From the NCBI RefSeq assembly GCF_003610895.1, contig NZ_MCAS01000001.1:248001-312000 (forward strand): a stretch of DNA of 64,000 nucleotides, in the 5' to 3' direction. This document shows positions 1 through 8,027 of this stretch, piece by piece (position 1 is the stretch's first letter; every line of letters begins with the position of its first letter). Made by a program: the position numbers and the translations under genes. A model generated the notes under the pieces. The model saw nothing but the letters and a program-made list of their open reading frames with translations. It had not been told where the DNA came from and did not search any database. The stretch comes from Paraburkholderia fungorum. GTDB lineage: Bacteria > Pseudomonadota > Gammaproteobacteria > Burkholderiales > Burkholderiaceae.

Positions 1-1143
1 AAGATCACCGGCACCTCAATCCCTGGCGTCAACGGTGCAACGACTTCGAGTCTCGGCGCCGCAATCACCGATCTCGGCAACGGCGTCAAGGTGCTCGGCA
101 ACGGCACGGCCGCAGGCCTCGGCACGCTGGGCAGTTCGACCAATCCGCTTGGCCCGACCCTGACCTCCGCATCGGGTCTCGTTAGCAATACAGGCGCGGC
201 CGTCACTGCCGTCGGCGGTGTGGTGACGAGCCTCGGAACCGGGCCGCTCGCGCCGCTCGCCCCTGTTACGTCGACTCTCGGCGCGGTTGTAGGCGGTGTC
301 GGCAACGGCGTTGTCAAAGTTGGCGCCGGACTGAACTCGGCACTGACCAGCGCACCGGTTCAGCAGCTCGAAACCCAACTGAGCACGGTCATCAATCCGA
401 TCACGCTGGTGGTTTCGAATACGACGCAGACCATCGGCAACGCCACAGGTCTCGGCGCGCCGCTCAACGGCTTGCTGAGCACCATCGGCAACGGACTCGA
501 TTCGGCCGGCCAGAAAGTGTCGGGCGCAACCGGCGATCAGATCGGCAAAGATGTCGGCGGCATCGTAAGCCAGTTGGGCAAAACGGTCACGAGCACGGGC
601 GGGCTGCTGACGGGTGCGACGACCAATCCGTTGGCGCCGATCGCCGGCCTGCTCGGGCCGCTCGGCGGACTGGGCGGACTTGGTGGAACAGGTAGCGGCG
701 GCATCGGCATTCCGCCGCTGACCGGCCTGATCGGCAACCTCGGTTCGCTCGGCGGGACCGGCGGCAGCAGCGGCAACCCGCTCGCGCCAGTCACCGGACT
801 GCTCGGCGGCCTGGGTTCGCTTGGCGGCACCTCCGGCACCGGCGGTCCGCTTGCACCGGTCACCGGACTTCTCGGCAGCCTGGGTTCGCTCGGCGGTACG
901 TCAAGCGCCGGCGGTCCGCTTGCACCGGTCACCGGCCTTGTCACGACGCTGACCTCGACGCTGACTTCGACACTGGGCGGCGCAGCCGGCAAGACCTCGC
1001 CGCTCGCACCGGTCACGGGTGTCGTGAGCGGCCTGACCGGCGGCACTGGCAGTACGGGTAGCGGTTCGACGGGCAACGCGAATCTGCTGGCGCCGGTGAC
1101 GAATCTTGTCACCGGATTGCTCGGCGGCGCACCCGCCAAATAA
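1..1143 (+). CDS. Repeat-rich secreted/surface protein, 5'-truncated by window
   Basis: The frame is open from base 1 and ends at TAA 1141-1143, so at least 380 residues are visible and the start lies upstream. Composition is dominated by Gly, Leu, Thr, Ser, Ala and Val with almost no charged residues. The C-terminal half carries repeats built on PLAPVTGLLG followed by LGSLGGT, with a period of roughly 25-28 residues; five to six PLAPV/PLAPI/LLAPV copies are recognisable from about residue 208 onward. The N-terminal visible part has looser LGNG/LGT repeats. Such proteins are often annotated in Burkholderiaceae as collagen-like, but the pattern is not a strict Gly-X-Y collagen repeat. A surface or extracellular structural role is inference. 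A stem-loop follows at 1169-1205. Confidence 0.75.
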   Translation, partial: KITGTSIPGVNGATTSSLGAAITDLGNGVKVLGNGTAAGLGTLGSSTNPLGPTLTSASGLVSNTGAAVTAVGGVVTSLGTGPLAPLAPVTSTLGAVVGGVGNGVVKVGAGLNSALTSAPVQQLETQLSTVINPITLVVSNTTQTIGNATGLGAPLNGLLSTIGNGLDSAGQKVSGATGDQIGKDVGGIVSQLGKTVTSTGGLLTGATTNPLAPIAGLLGPLGGLGGLGGTGSGGIGIPPLTGLIGNLGSLGGTGGSSGNPLAPVTGLLGGLGSLGGTSGTGGPLAPVTGLLGSLGSLGGTSSAGGPLAPVTGLVTTLTSTLTSTLGGAAGKTSPLAPVTGVVSGLTGGTGSTGSGSTGNANLLAPVTNLVTGLLGGAPAK

Positions 1144-1168
1144 GCCGCAGTAAGCGGCAACTCGGCAC

Positions 1169-1205
1169 AGCGGCCGGGACTTACAAAATCAAAAGCCCGG
1201 CCGCT
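1169..1205. terminator. Stem-loop after repeat protein gene
   Basis: Perfect 10-bp inverted repeat: AGCGGCCGGG at 1169-1178 and CCCGGCCGCT at 1196-1205, with a 17-nt loop. It sits 25 bp after the stop codon. There is no T-run after the 3' arm, so it may be a weak terminator or an mRNA 3'-end stabiliser. Confidence 0.5.
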
Positions 1206-1231
1206 CTCTATGTCATGAATACGAGGATGAC

Positions 1232-2500
1232 ATGAACTCCACTCTGGATAACGTAGCGCACGTGGAAGAACAGCGGCCGCGTTCGGCGACGCCGTTTTCC
1301 GTAGGTCTGCTTGGCATCACCATCGGCCTGTTGACGCTCTGGCTCCTGCGCGACAACACCACGCTGGACGGCGCAGCGCGCAGCACTGCCGCATGTCTCG
1401 CGATCATCGCAACGATCGCCCTATACGAACTGTTTGTCGCGCGTGCGTATTTGCGCCCAAGCGCCGGACTTGCCGGCCAGGCGGTTCGGCGGCTCAGTAT
1501 CGCGCGCGTGGCGTTGCGTCTTGCCGCGCTCGCTTCCGTGTATGTCGGCATCGGTCTGCTCTACTGGCTGTTGCCCGAATATCACGGCACGTTCTACAAC
1601 CCCTTCTGGTCGCTGATCCGTACGCTCGCACCGTATCTGATCGTGGCCGCGCCGTTTTACTTTGCGTGGATGGACAGACGCCAGCGCGAAGTCGACGACG
1701 CCTACATGTTGTGGGGCCGTCTCGTGTTTCTCGGGCAGCGCCCGGGCAACTGGAAGCCCGTGCGGGAAATGCTGGCAGGCTGGATGGTGAAAGCGTTCTT
1801 CCTGCCGCTGATGATCACCTACCTTTCCACCGATGCGGACCACATCGGCGCATCGCTTGCGAGCGCCATGAACGCGCCGTTCTCGCTCGCGACGTTCAGG
1901 TTCATGTACGACCTGTCCTTCACGATGGACCTGATGTTCGGCACGGTAGGCTATCTGTGCACGCTGCGCATTCTCGATACTCACGTGCGCAGCGCGGAGC
2001 CCACCACGCTCGGCTGGCTGGTTGCACTCGTCTGTTATCAGCCGTTCTGGTCGCTGATCTCGGGTCAGTACATTCACTACCAGGGCGCGATGTTCTGGGA
2101 CAACTGGCTGATATCCGTGCCGATTGTCCGAATCGTCTGGGGCAGCGCGATTATCGCCCTGGTCTTCTGCTACGCGCTTTCTACCGTTGCGTTCGGCTTG
2201 CGGTTTTCGAACCTGACCAATCGCGGCATCATCACCTCGGGCCCCTATCGCTTCACGAAGCATCCCGCCTACATCACGAAGAATCTCTCGTTCTGGATGG
2301 TCTCGGTGCCGTTCATCGAACCGTTGGGCTGGCAAGTCGCGCTCACGCACTGCGCTGCGCTGACGGCCGTGAATCTGCTGTATTTCGCGCGCGCCAAAAC
2401 CGAGGAGCGGCATTTGATGAACGATCCCGACTACCGGGCTTACGCAGAATGGATCGAAAAGAACGGCTTGTTCGCCAGAATCGGCCGCGCGTTTAAATAA
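1232..2500 (+). CDS. Polytopic membrane protein with C-terminal isoprenylcysteine methyltransferase-like domain
   Basis: 422 residues with many hydrophobic segments, for example around residues 25-45, 55-70, 90-115, 120-145 and 300-330. The C-terminal end carries the ICMT/PEMT-family signature: GPYRFTKHPAY at about residues 336-346, then EERHL and DPDYRAYAEW near 390-405. In known family members these motifs bind S-adenosylmethionine and position the acceptor. The N-terminal 250-residue membrane region is much longer than in simple ICMT proteins, so this is a larger integral membrane protein with the methyltransferase-like domain at its end. ATG 1232 is preceded by AGGATGAC. The substrate cannot be predicted. 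Confidence 0.72.
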   Translation: MNSTLDNVAHVEEQRPRSATPFSVGLLGITIGLLTLWLLRDNTTLDGAARSTAACLAIIATIALYELFVARAYLRPSAGLAGQAVRRLSIARVALRLAALASVYVGIGLLYWLLPEYHGTFYNPFWSLIRTLAPYLIVAAPFYFAWMDRRQREVDDAYMLWGRLVFLGQRPGNWKPVREMLAGWMVKAFFLPLMITYLSTDADHIGASLASAMNAPFSLATFRFMYDLSFTMDLMFGTVGYLCTLRILDTHVRSAEPTTLGWLVALVCYQPFWSLISGQYIHYQGAMFWDNWLISVPIVRIVWGSAIIALVFCYALSTVAFGLRFSNLTNRGIITSGPYRFTKHPAYITKNLSFWMVSVPFIEPLGWQVALTHCAALTAVNLLYFARAKTEERHLMNDPDYRAYAEWIEKNGLFARIGRAFK

Positions 2501-2704
2501 GACGTTTATTCTACAAATGCGTTGGAGTGCATTTTCTGCAGTGCACCATTCTTCACATGAATAAGAATGGTGACTGCAATTTTTACCGCTCTCAACCGCT
2601 CACGACCGCCCACAGCCAGTTACGCATGGAGGCAGACGATAGCGCCGCCCGGCGTCCACTTTTCCGCGGGCAACGGGTGTTCGCCGCTGCGCTATTGCAC
2701 TCGG

Positions 2705-2720
2705 GACGTTACGTAACGTC
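2705..2720. promoter_or_regulatory. Perfect 16-bp palindrome with GTTACGTAAC core
   Basis: GACGTTACGTAACGTC is fully self-complementary and lies in the 231-bp gap between two convergent genes. The same 10-bp core occurs at 61267-61276 in the exopolysaccharide promoter region, and near-matches lie around 3791 and 61234. Function unknown; a regulator site is one possibility. Confidence 0.4.
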
Positions 2721-2731
2721 TCGCGTGCTGT

Positions 2732-3610
2732 TCATGATTCGCGGTTGAGCTCCAGCAGCGTGGCCAGCCCGGCTTTCGGGCGGGCGAACAGGAAGCCTTG
2801 CGCCAACGCTTGCGGCCACGCGCTCAACCATTGCAACTGCGCCTGGGTCTCGACGCCGTTCACCACGACCCGCACATCGAGCGCGTGAAGCAGATCCAGT
2901 AACGCCGACAGCACCGCACAGGCACGCGGATCACGCGGAACCGTGGCCATCAATTCAGGCGCGATCGTCACCGTGTCCACGTCGAGTGCGCCGAGTAGCG
3001 CGAGTGACGACGCGCCGTTGCCCCACCTGCCCACTGAAATGGCGGCGCCTGCGGACCGCAGTCCGGCCGTCAGGGTGCGCAAAGACAACAGACGTGCGGC
3101 ATCCGCGCTGTCGGGCACGTCGATTTCGAGCAGATTGGCCGGCACGCCATATGAGCGCGCGATACGCGTGAGGTCGTCGGCAAACGATTCGCTCATGGCC
3201 ACCTGCGCCGGCACCGTGATCGCGACCGGCAACGGCGCCATCTTCGAAGCGAGGCAGTCGCGCAACTCACGGCACACGCCGTCGATAACGAACAAGCTCA
3301 TCTCCTGCGCGACCTGCGGGTGCTCGAGGGGCATCATGAAAATGCCGGGAAGCAGCAGCCCATAGTCGGGATGCGTCCATCTCACCTGCGCTTCGAGGCG
3401 CGCCAGCGCGCCGCCTGCCACGCGATAAGCGCCTTGAAACACGAGATGAAATTCTCCCGCGCGCAGACCTTGCTGGACGCGGCTTTCGAGTTCGCTCAGC
3501 GCCACAGGATCGTCGCGCGAGTCGTCCCAATCGGTCTGCTCGACGCAGGCGTTACGCGCGCCGAATGTAGTTGCAAGCGAGACGGGTTGTTCATAGTCGA
3601 GCGTTAGCAT
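2732..3610 (-). CDS. Degenerate EAL-domain protein (probably no c-di-GMP hydrolysis)
   Basis: 292 residues from ATG 3610; an in-frame TTG at 3661 would add 17 residues, and neither start has a convincing ribosome site. The fold markers of an EAL domain are in order: FHLVFQG, LEAQVRW, a region of PVAITVPAQ, LLEIDVPDS, SVGRWGNGASSL, VDTVTIAPEL, VNGVETQAQL and QGFLFARP. Catalytic motifs are eroded. EAL reads EAQ, the DDFGTG metal/loop-6 motif reads GRWGNG, the KID lysine is lost, and the EGVE glutamate position reads NGVE. In active enzymes those residues coordinate two metals and the base. I infer a non-hydrolytic c-di-GMP sensor or protein-binding EAL module. It is convergent with the ICMT-like gene and has no GGDEF partner nearby. 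Confidence 0.8.
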   Translation of the reverse strand: MLTLDYEQPVSLATTFGARNACVEQTDWDDSRDDPVALSELESRVQQGLRAGEFHLVFQGAYRVAGGALARLEAQVRWTHPDYGLLLPGIFMMPLEHPQVAQEMSLFVIDGVCRELRDCLASKMAPLPVAITVPAQVAMSESFADDLTRIARSYGVPANLLEIDVPDSADAARLLSLRTLTAGLRSAGAAISVGRWGNGASSLALLGALDVDTVTIAPELMATVPRDPRACAVLSALLDLLHALDVRVVVNGVETQAQLQWLSAWPQALAQGFLFARPKAGLATLLELNRES

Positions 3611-4045
3611 GGCAGAGGCGCAATTTTTTAACCTGGCTAACGCACGCACATGTCGTGCCAAGTGTTGCGTTCGCTGCGCAATCTAACGGCGGCCATGACC
3701 GATAAACCCTATGGGTCAATGGTTTAAGGCAATACAGATTGAATCTGCCGAGGCGTGATTCCCATCCCCAAACGTTTGTTTGAGTACGCGTGTTACGTAG
3801 CGTTCCGCATTGACGTTACGCTGCGTCACGCGGAGTATTGAACGTGTCGATTACCACACGAGCATTGCTCCACAACGAGAGATCGAGACATGCATCATGA
3901 ATAACGATGCGATTAACGATCGGTAAAATTCAGACTCTCGCACTGCAGCAATAAAATTTGACCGATAAAAAAAGATTTACTAGTATCGGCACAAACGCAG
4001 CATGCAACGACTGCGCATTCCTCACACAGTCATTCAAGGCGGCCG
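3611..4045. other. Intergenic region, no gene recognised
   Basis: 435 bp between the EAL gene (reads left) and the DUF4096 gene (reads right). It is more AT-rich than its surroundings and should hold both promoters. GTTACG/CGTAAC-like elements lie around 3790-3830 (GTGTTACGTAGCG and GACGTTACGCTGCG). No convincing protein-coding or RNA gene is visible. Confidence 0.5.
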
Positions 4046-4324
4046 ATGCTTCAGATCCCCCTCACCGACGCCGATTGGGCGCGAGTTCAGAGTCTCTTTC
4101 CCACGACTTCGCCCGGTCGCGGACGTCCTCGTCGCAGCGATCGCGAGATCCTCAACGCGATACTCTGGGTGCAGCAAACAAAAGAAAAATGGCACAGGCT
4201 TCCTGCAACTTTTCCACCACAGCAGACTTGTTATCTTCGGTATATGACATGGAAAAAAACGGGCGTTCTAGATCTGGTGAATGAACGTCTCCCGTTGTGC
4301 GATCGGGCGTTGTCAACGTGCTGA
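4046..4324 (+). CDS. Solo IS5-type transposase N-terminal domain (DUF4096-like) protein
   Basis: 92 residues. The pattern LTDADWARVQSLFP, GRGRPRRSDREILNAILW and TCYLRYMTWKKTGVLD matches the N-terminal DNA-binding domain of IS5/IS1182-type transposases (LTDxxWxxIxPLLP, GRPRxDxRxxLNAILW, YxRFxxW). The catalytic DDE domain is absent. No inverted repeats or adjacent transposase remnant were found, and the frame is intact to a normal stop. I therefore favour a domesticated stand-alone DNA-binding protein over a recent IS fragment. ATG 4046 lacks a strong ribosome site. A stem-loop at 4363-4394 follows. Confidence 0.6.
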   Translation: MLQIPLTDADWARVQSLFPTTSPGRGRPRRSDREILNAILWVQQTKEKWHRLPATFPPQQTCYLRYMTWKKTGVLDLVNERLPLCDRALSTC

Positions 4325-4362
4325 ATTAGCGGCAAACACTGCTTTACATACCCTATCGATTC

Positions 4363-4394
4363 AGAAGCGATCCGCGGTATCACGGATCGCTTCT
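4363..4394. terminator. Bidirectional stem-loop between convergent genes
   Basis: Perfect 12-bp arms AGAAGCGATCCG (4363-4374) and CGGATCGCTTCT (4383-4394), with an 8-nt loop, between the DUF4096 gene and the convergent gene ending at 4420. There is no clear U-tract on either strand. Confidence 0.5.
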
Positions 4395-4419
4395 GTGAGC
4401 GCGCGCGCCCTGCGGCGCG

Positions 4420-4839
4420 TCAGCTCCTGCCGTTCATTCGATCCATCACAGCCAGCAGATCGGTGAGCGACTGCTTGCACTCCGCTGCATTTGGCGTACT
4501 GGCGCGCAACGCGCTCAGCGCGCGGTCGATTGCCTTGTCGACGAGGTGCCAGTCAGCCGCGGCACGAGGCTTCAGCGAAGGCTCGGCATCGTCCCACGCG
4601 AATTCCAGGTCCTTGATGCGTGCCTTGCCACCCGCGAGATTGCCTTTGTCGACCAGTGTTGCCGTGTCAGCGACGATCTTGCGGAACGAGGACAGATCGC
4701 CGAGTTTCGACACCTTGACGGCTTCTGCCGCCTCTGCCGACGAAAGGCCGATCCCGCCCCCTTCGCGATGTCCAAAACTGATCGCCGAGATAGCGATGAA
4801 AGAAGCGATGACGGCTTTGTTGAGAGTGCGTTGATTCAT
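4420..4839 (-). CDS. Small periplasmic protein of unknown function
   Basis: 139 residues from ATG 4839, preceded by AAGAGAAC. Residues 1-35 form a signal peptide ([17 protein letters not shown], then SSAEAAEA as a likely cleavage region). The mature part is helical and charged: [56 protein letters not shown], and a C-terminal [13 protein letters not shown]. Similar proteins in Burkholderia are sometimes misannotated as histidine kinase, but no kinase motif is present. The gene lies 65 bp downstream of the COG4705 membrane protein gene on the same strand, so the two may be co-transcribed. Confidence 0.7.
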   Translation of the reverse strand: MNQRTLNKAVIASFIAISAISFGHREGGGIGLSSAEAAEAVKVSKLGDLSSFRKIVADTATLVDKGNLAGGKARIKDLEFAWDDAEPSLKPRAAADWHLVDKAIDRALSALRASTPNAAECKQSLTDLLAVMDRMNGRS

Positions 4840-4904
4840 GATTGTTCTCTTCTGTTTAACCCAATAGACGATTGAAAATGAACTACGTATCGAGCGAAAC
4901 GCGC

Positions 4905-5660
4905 TCACGATTCGCGTACTGCAACAGCATTGACAGACCGCTTTTCGACGACACTCGCGAAGATCACCAGCACGACGATGGCACTCAGGAATAGAACGCT
5001 CGTATTGATCGTGCCGAGGCCAACACCGCCATAGGCACGGGACTGAGAAAGCAGGTCACCGAACGCGGCGCCGAGAGGCCGCGTCAGAATGTAGGCAAGC
5101 CAGAAAGTCAGCACCGGATTCGCACCGACGTAAAACGCGACACACACCAGCGCGATCAACGAGCCGAATACCACGGCGCCCAACATGAAGCCGAGCCCCA
5201 GGGCCTCTGTCGCGAGATCGCCGGCTGCGGTGCCCAGCGCGAACGTGAACAGCACGGTAGCCCAGTAGAAAAGCTCCCGGCGCGTCGTGTAGATGGTATG
5301 AATCGACAGGGTCCGCTCGCTGCGATACCAGAGTGCGAACACCACGGCCAGCGCGAGAGAAAATGCGATCGTGCTGTATTGCAGACCGACGCCGAGCTTG
5401 TCGGTCAGTGCATCGGTAATCTGCGTGCCGACCACACTGACCAGCACCACCGTCAACCAATAAATCCACGGTTCATACTTGCGCATGCGAAGCTGCCCAG
5501 TCAGGGCGGCAATCAACAATGTGAGCATCATCGCGCCGGTGAGCGCGGTACCGAGCCCCACGTGCACAGCCAGATAATCCGCGCCGGTTTCTCCAACGGT
5601 GGTCGCCATGATCTTGATCGCCCAGAAGACAAGTGTTGCCCCCGGCACTTTGTTGCCCAT
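4905..5660 (-). CDS. COG4705-family integral membrane protein
   Basis: 251 residues from ATG 5660; a GTG at 5753 in the same frame would give a longer but poorly supported N-terminus. About eight to ten hydrophobic helices are visible. Four related motifs repeat along the chain: [36 protein letters not shown] and [12 protein letters not shown], each followed by a glycine-rich hydrophobic stretch. This internal four-fold repetition is characteristic of the COG4705 family, whose transport substrate is not established to my knowledge. Acidic residues inside the repeats (GETGAD, GDLATE, GDLLSQ) could form a polar path in the membrane; that is inference. Confidence 0.72.
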   Translation of the reverse strand: MGNKVPGATLVFWAIKIMATTVGETGADYLAVHVGLGTALTGAMMLTLLIAALTGQLRMRKYEPWIYWLTVVLVSVVGTQITDALTDKLGVGLQYSTIAFSLALAVVFALWYRSERTLSIHTIYTTRRELFYWATVLFTFALGTAAGDLATEALGLGFMLGAVVFGSLIALVCVAFYVGANPVLTFWLAYILTRPLGAAFGDLLSQSRAYGGVGLGTINTSVLFLSAIVVLVIFASVVEKRSVNAVAVRES

Positions 5661-5935
5661 TCCGGCAACGCGATAATTCGATGTCGCTAGCAAGTGAGTT
5701 CTCCCATCGGTCAGCACTGGTTTGACGTTGCAAGCAGGCGCGTTTGCGCGCACTCAACGCGACGCATAGTGCAATGCCGATGCTTATGAAAACCTTACGT
5801 GAGATACCGATCAGATCACTGGAATGCGGGGATAAAACGAGTGGATGAGAAAACCTTAAGTAACGCTTAAGAGAGGTGCTACGTCTGCTCACCGTGGAGG
5901 CCGCCACCAGGGTGCTCTGATGCACCCAGGTAAAC

Positions 5936-5971
5936 GGAAAACGCCGCGTGCATGTTCGATGCACGCGGCGT
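5936..5971 (-). terminator. Rho-independent terminator of the porin gene
   Basis: Perfect 13-bp inverted repeat: ACGCCGCGTGCAT (5941-5953) and ATGCACGCGGCGT (5959-5971), loop GTTCG. Read on the minus strand the stem is followed by a short T-run (GTTTTCC), 15 bp past the porin stop codon. Confidence 0.88.
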
Positions 5972-5986
5972 CTATAGCGTAAGTCT

Positions 5987-7114
5987 TCAGAAGCGCGTGC
6001 GGATGCCCGTCGTCAACTCCAACTGGTTCTTCGCGCCAAATGTCGTTGCCACAACATAGCCGTTGTGCAGTTTCATGTAGTCGCCGGCGACGTAAAGCTC
6101 GGTACGCTTCGACAGGTGATAGAACACCGATGCGTACAAGGTTTCCTTGTAGCCGCTGCCGGTGCCGGTATCCGGATCGAAACTCAGGTTGGCATTGGCG
6201 ATGCTGCCCGAGGTGTCGAACGCGGCGTTCGACGTGTGCATCTGCTGATAGCCAAGTTCGTAGTCGAGCGGACCCTTCGGCGCCAGCTTGAACGACACCG
6301 TCCACGCATTGTCGCGGCGTTGACCCAACGCTCCCTGATCGCCGGTGTAGTGGAAATAGCCGGCATTCACGCGGAAGATGCTGTACGTGTAATTACCGCC
6401 CACCGAATAGGCCTTGTTGGTGAAGCCGTTATTGTTGACGTGGTTGTAGAACGACGACACATTGAACGGACCACCGCTATAGCCGAGCGCGACGGCATAC
6501 GTGGCATTGTTGCCGAAGCTCGTCTTGTTGCCGAACGCATAGCCCGCCGACGCGAAAATACCGTTATCCCACAGCTTCTTCCAGACGAGGCCGTTCTCGT
6601 AGCGGGTGCCTGTTGCGCTACCCGCGTAGAAGATCAGTTGCTTGAAGTTGTTGGTATTGGTCCAGCCACCCTCTTCCGTACTCAACCTCGCGCCCGTGTA
6701 CGGGTCGCCGTAGATCGCGGCCGCGTCGCGTGCAATCGTGTTCTGGAACCCGGCGGTGAACTTACCGAAGGTGTCGCTTTCCACGCCCACCCATGCGTCG
6801 CGATCGAAGATCTGACCCGGGTCTTCCATGGCGCCGTCGCTCACGCGGTACTCCGCTTCCAATCTGAAGATCGCCTTCACGCCGCCACCCAGATCTTCCG
6901 CGCCCTTCATGCCGAACCGGCTGCCGCTGAACCACGGCTCGCCGTTGATACCCATTGAAACCACGTGCTTGCCGTCTGCATTCGCGTTGGTCTGATAAGA
7001 CACCGCGCTCAGATCCATCAAGCCGTAAAGCTGTACGTTCGATTGCGCGTGAGCGCTACCCACTGCCAATGCGCCGGCGCTCGCCACCAGCAACACGCTG
7101 CTTTTTCTTACCAT
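5987..7114 (-). CDS. Gram-negative trimeric porin (porin_4 / OmpC-like family)
   Basis: 375 residues. ATG 7114 follows GGAGGAG at ideal spacing. The signal peptide MVRKSSVLLVASAGALAVGSAHAQ ends with AHA-Q. The mature protein begins SNVQLYGLMDLSAVSYQTN, typical of the first beta strand of betaproteobacterial porins, contains FKQ/FYN-rich strands and GMKGAEDLGGGVKAIFRLE, and ends in the classical C-terminal motif GIRTRF with terminal Phe for BAM recognition. It forms an outer-membrane diffusion channel for small solutes. It lies 190 bp downstream of the response-regulator gene ending at 7304, on the same strand, and has its own terminator. In Pseudomonas a related TctDE system controls a porin, so control by the neighbouring two-component system is plausible. 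Confidence 0.93.
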   Translation of the reverse strand: MVRKSSVLLVASAGALAVGSAHAQSNVQLYGLMDLSAVSYQTNANADGKHVVSMGINGEPWFSGSRFGMKGAEDLGGGVKAIFRLEAEYRVSDGAMEDPGQIFDRDAWVGVESDTFGKFTAGFQNTIARDAAAIYGDPYTGARLSTEEGGWTNTNNFKQLIFYAGSATGTRYENGLVWKKLWDNGIFASAGYAFGNKTSFGNNATYAVALGYSGGPFNVSSFYNHVNNNGFTNKAYSVGGNYTYSIFRVNAGYFHYTGDQGALGQRRDNAWTVSFKLAPKGPLDYELGYQQMHTSNAAFDTSGSIANANLSFDPDTGTGSGYKETLYASVFYHLSKRTELYVAGDYMKLHNGYVVATTFGAKNQLELTTGIRTRF

Positions 7115-7303
7115 CGTCTCCTCCGATCCTGCTGCGTTGAATTGATCTGTTATCCATTTGAGTAGCAGAACCAAGGATAGTCAGACCAACCCTTCACGCC
7201 TCTTTCGCAGGAGTACGGGAAACGTCGGTGAAAACACTAGAAGCAACGAAGTTGACAGAATCCGATCGATCTATTCAAGACTGCAGAATACAGATCGATG
7301 GTT

Positions 7304-8002
7304 TTACAACGCCTCGGCAAAAACGTCGCGAGGCACCTCCTCGCGCAAGATGTAGCCGAGCCCGCGCAAGGTCATGATTTTTGCACTGGAGCCGGCAAGA
7401 TGCTTGCGCAAGCGGTGAATGTAGATGTCGATGGCGTCAGCGCTGGGTTCGTCGTCGAGCGCGAAGACTTTGTCGATCAGCGTGGACTTTGAGACTGTCT
7501 TGCCCTGCTTGAGCATCAGCGTTTCGAGGATCGCATGTTCGCGCCGCCGCAACGGCAACGGCTCATTCTGTAATACGAATTCGCGGGAATCGAACAGGTA
7601 GCGCAGATCGCCGCAGTCGATCGATTGCCCTTTGTCGCCGGCCGCCTGACGGCGGATCAACGCCTTGATGCGCGCCACCAGTTCACGCGCGTCAAAGGGT
7701 TTGACGACATAATCGTCCGCACCGGCCGAGAAGCAGGCTACTTTGTCGTCGGTCGAGCCGTTGGCGGTAAGCATCAGCACCGGCACGTTGTCGCGTTTGC
7801 GACGCAGCCGCGCCAGCACGTCCTTACCGCTCATGCCCGGCAAGCGCAGATCGAGCAGCACCGCGTCGTAGCACTGCAGGCCGAGCAACGTCTCCGCGCG
7901 CACACCGTCCTGCGCCCAGTCAATCGCGAAATTTTCGACCTGCATCAGGTTCATCACCCAGCGGGCGAGATCGGCGTCGTCTTCAACGAGCAGCAGTTTC
8001 AT
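7304..8002 (-). CDS. OmpR-family response regulator (RR1)
   Basis: 232 residues from ATG 8002 (GAGGGAAGACAG upstream). Residues 1-115 form the receiver domain: acidic pair EDD at 7-9, phospho-acceptor Asp in AVLLDLRLPGMSG near residue 51, Thr in LMLTANG, Lys in DYVVKPFDARE. The C-terminal 100 residues are a winged-helix DNA-binding domain (LPLRRREHAILETLML, SADAIDIYIHRLRKHL, IMTLRGLGYILRE). It begins 25 bp after the kinase gene HK1 and is probably co-transcribed with it. It resembles TctD/QseB/PmrA regulators. The closest paralogue is RR2 at 10999-11676 in the same cluster. Confidence 0.93.
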   Translation of the reverse strand: MKLLLVEDDADLARWVMNLMQVENFAIDWAQDGVRAETLLGLQCYDAVLLDLRLPGMSGKDVLARLRRKRDNVPVLMLTANGSTDDKVACFSAGADDYVVKPFDARELVARIKALIRRQAAGDKGQSIDCGDLRYLFDSREFVLQNEPLPLRRREHAILETLMLKQGKTVSKSTLIDKVFALDDEPSADAIDIYIHRLRKHLAGSSAKIMTLRGLGYILREEVPRDVFAEAL

Positions 8003-8027
8003 CTGTCTTCCCTCATTTGGCCGCGTA

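Noticed and set aside
1..1143. True collagen triple helix
   Set aside because: No continuous Gly-X-Y periodicity; repeats are PLAPVTG and LGSLGG.
537..1160. Long minus-strand frame opposite the PLAPVTG-repeat gene
   Set aside because: It is the antisense shadow of a GC-rich repeat; no ribosome site, Pro/Val-only composition.
1421..2413. 330-codon minus-strand frame within the ICMT-like gene
   Set aside because: Arg/His/Gln-rich composition typical of antisense frames in GC-rich genes; the plus-strand gene has clear family motifs.
4046..4324. Recent insertion-sequence fragment
   Set aside because: No terminal inverted repeats, target duplication or downstream transposase remnant visible.
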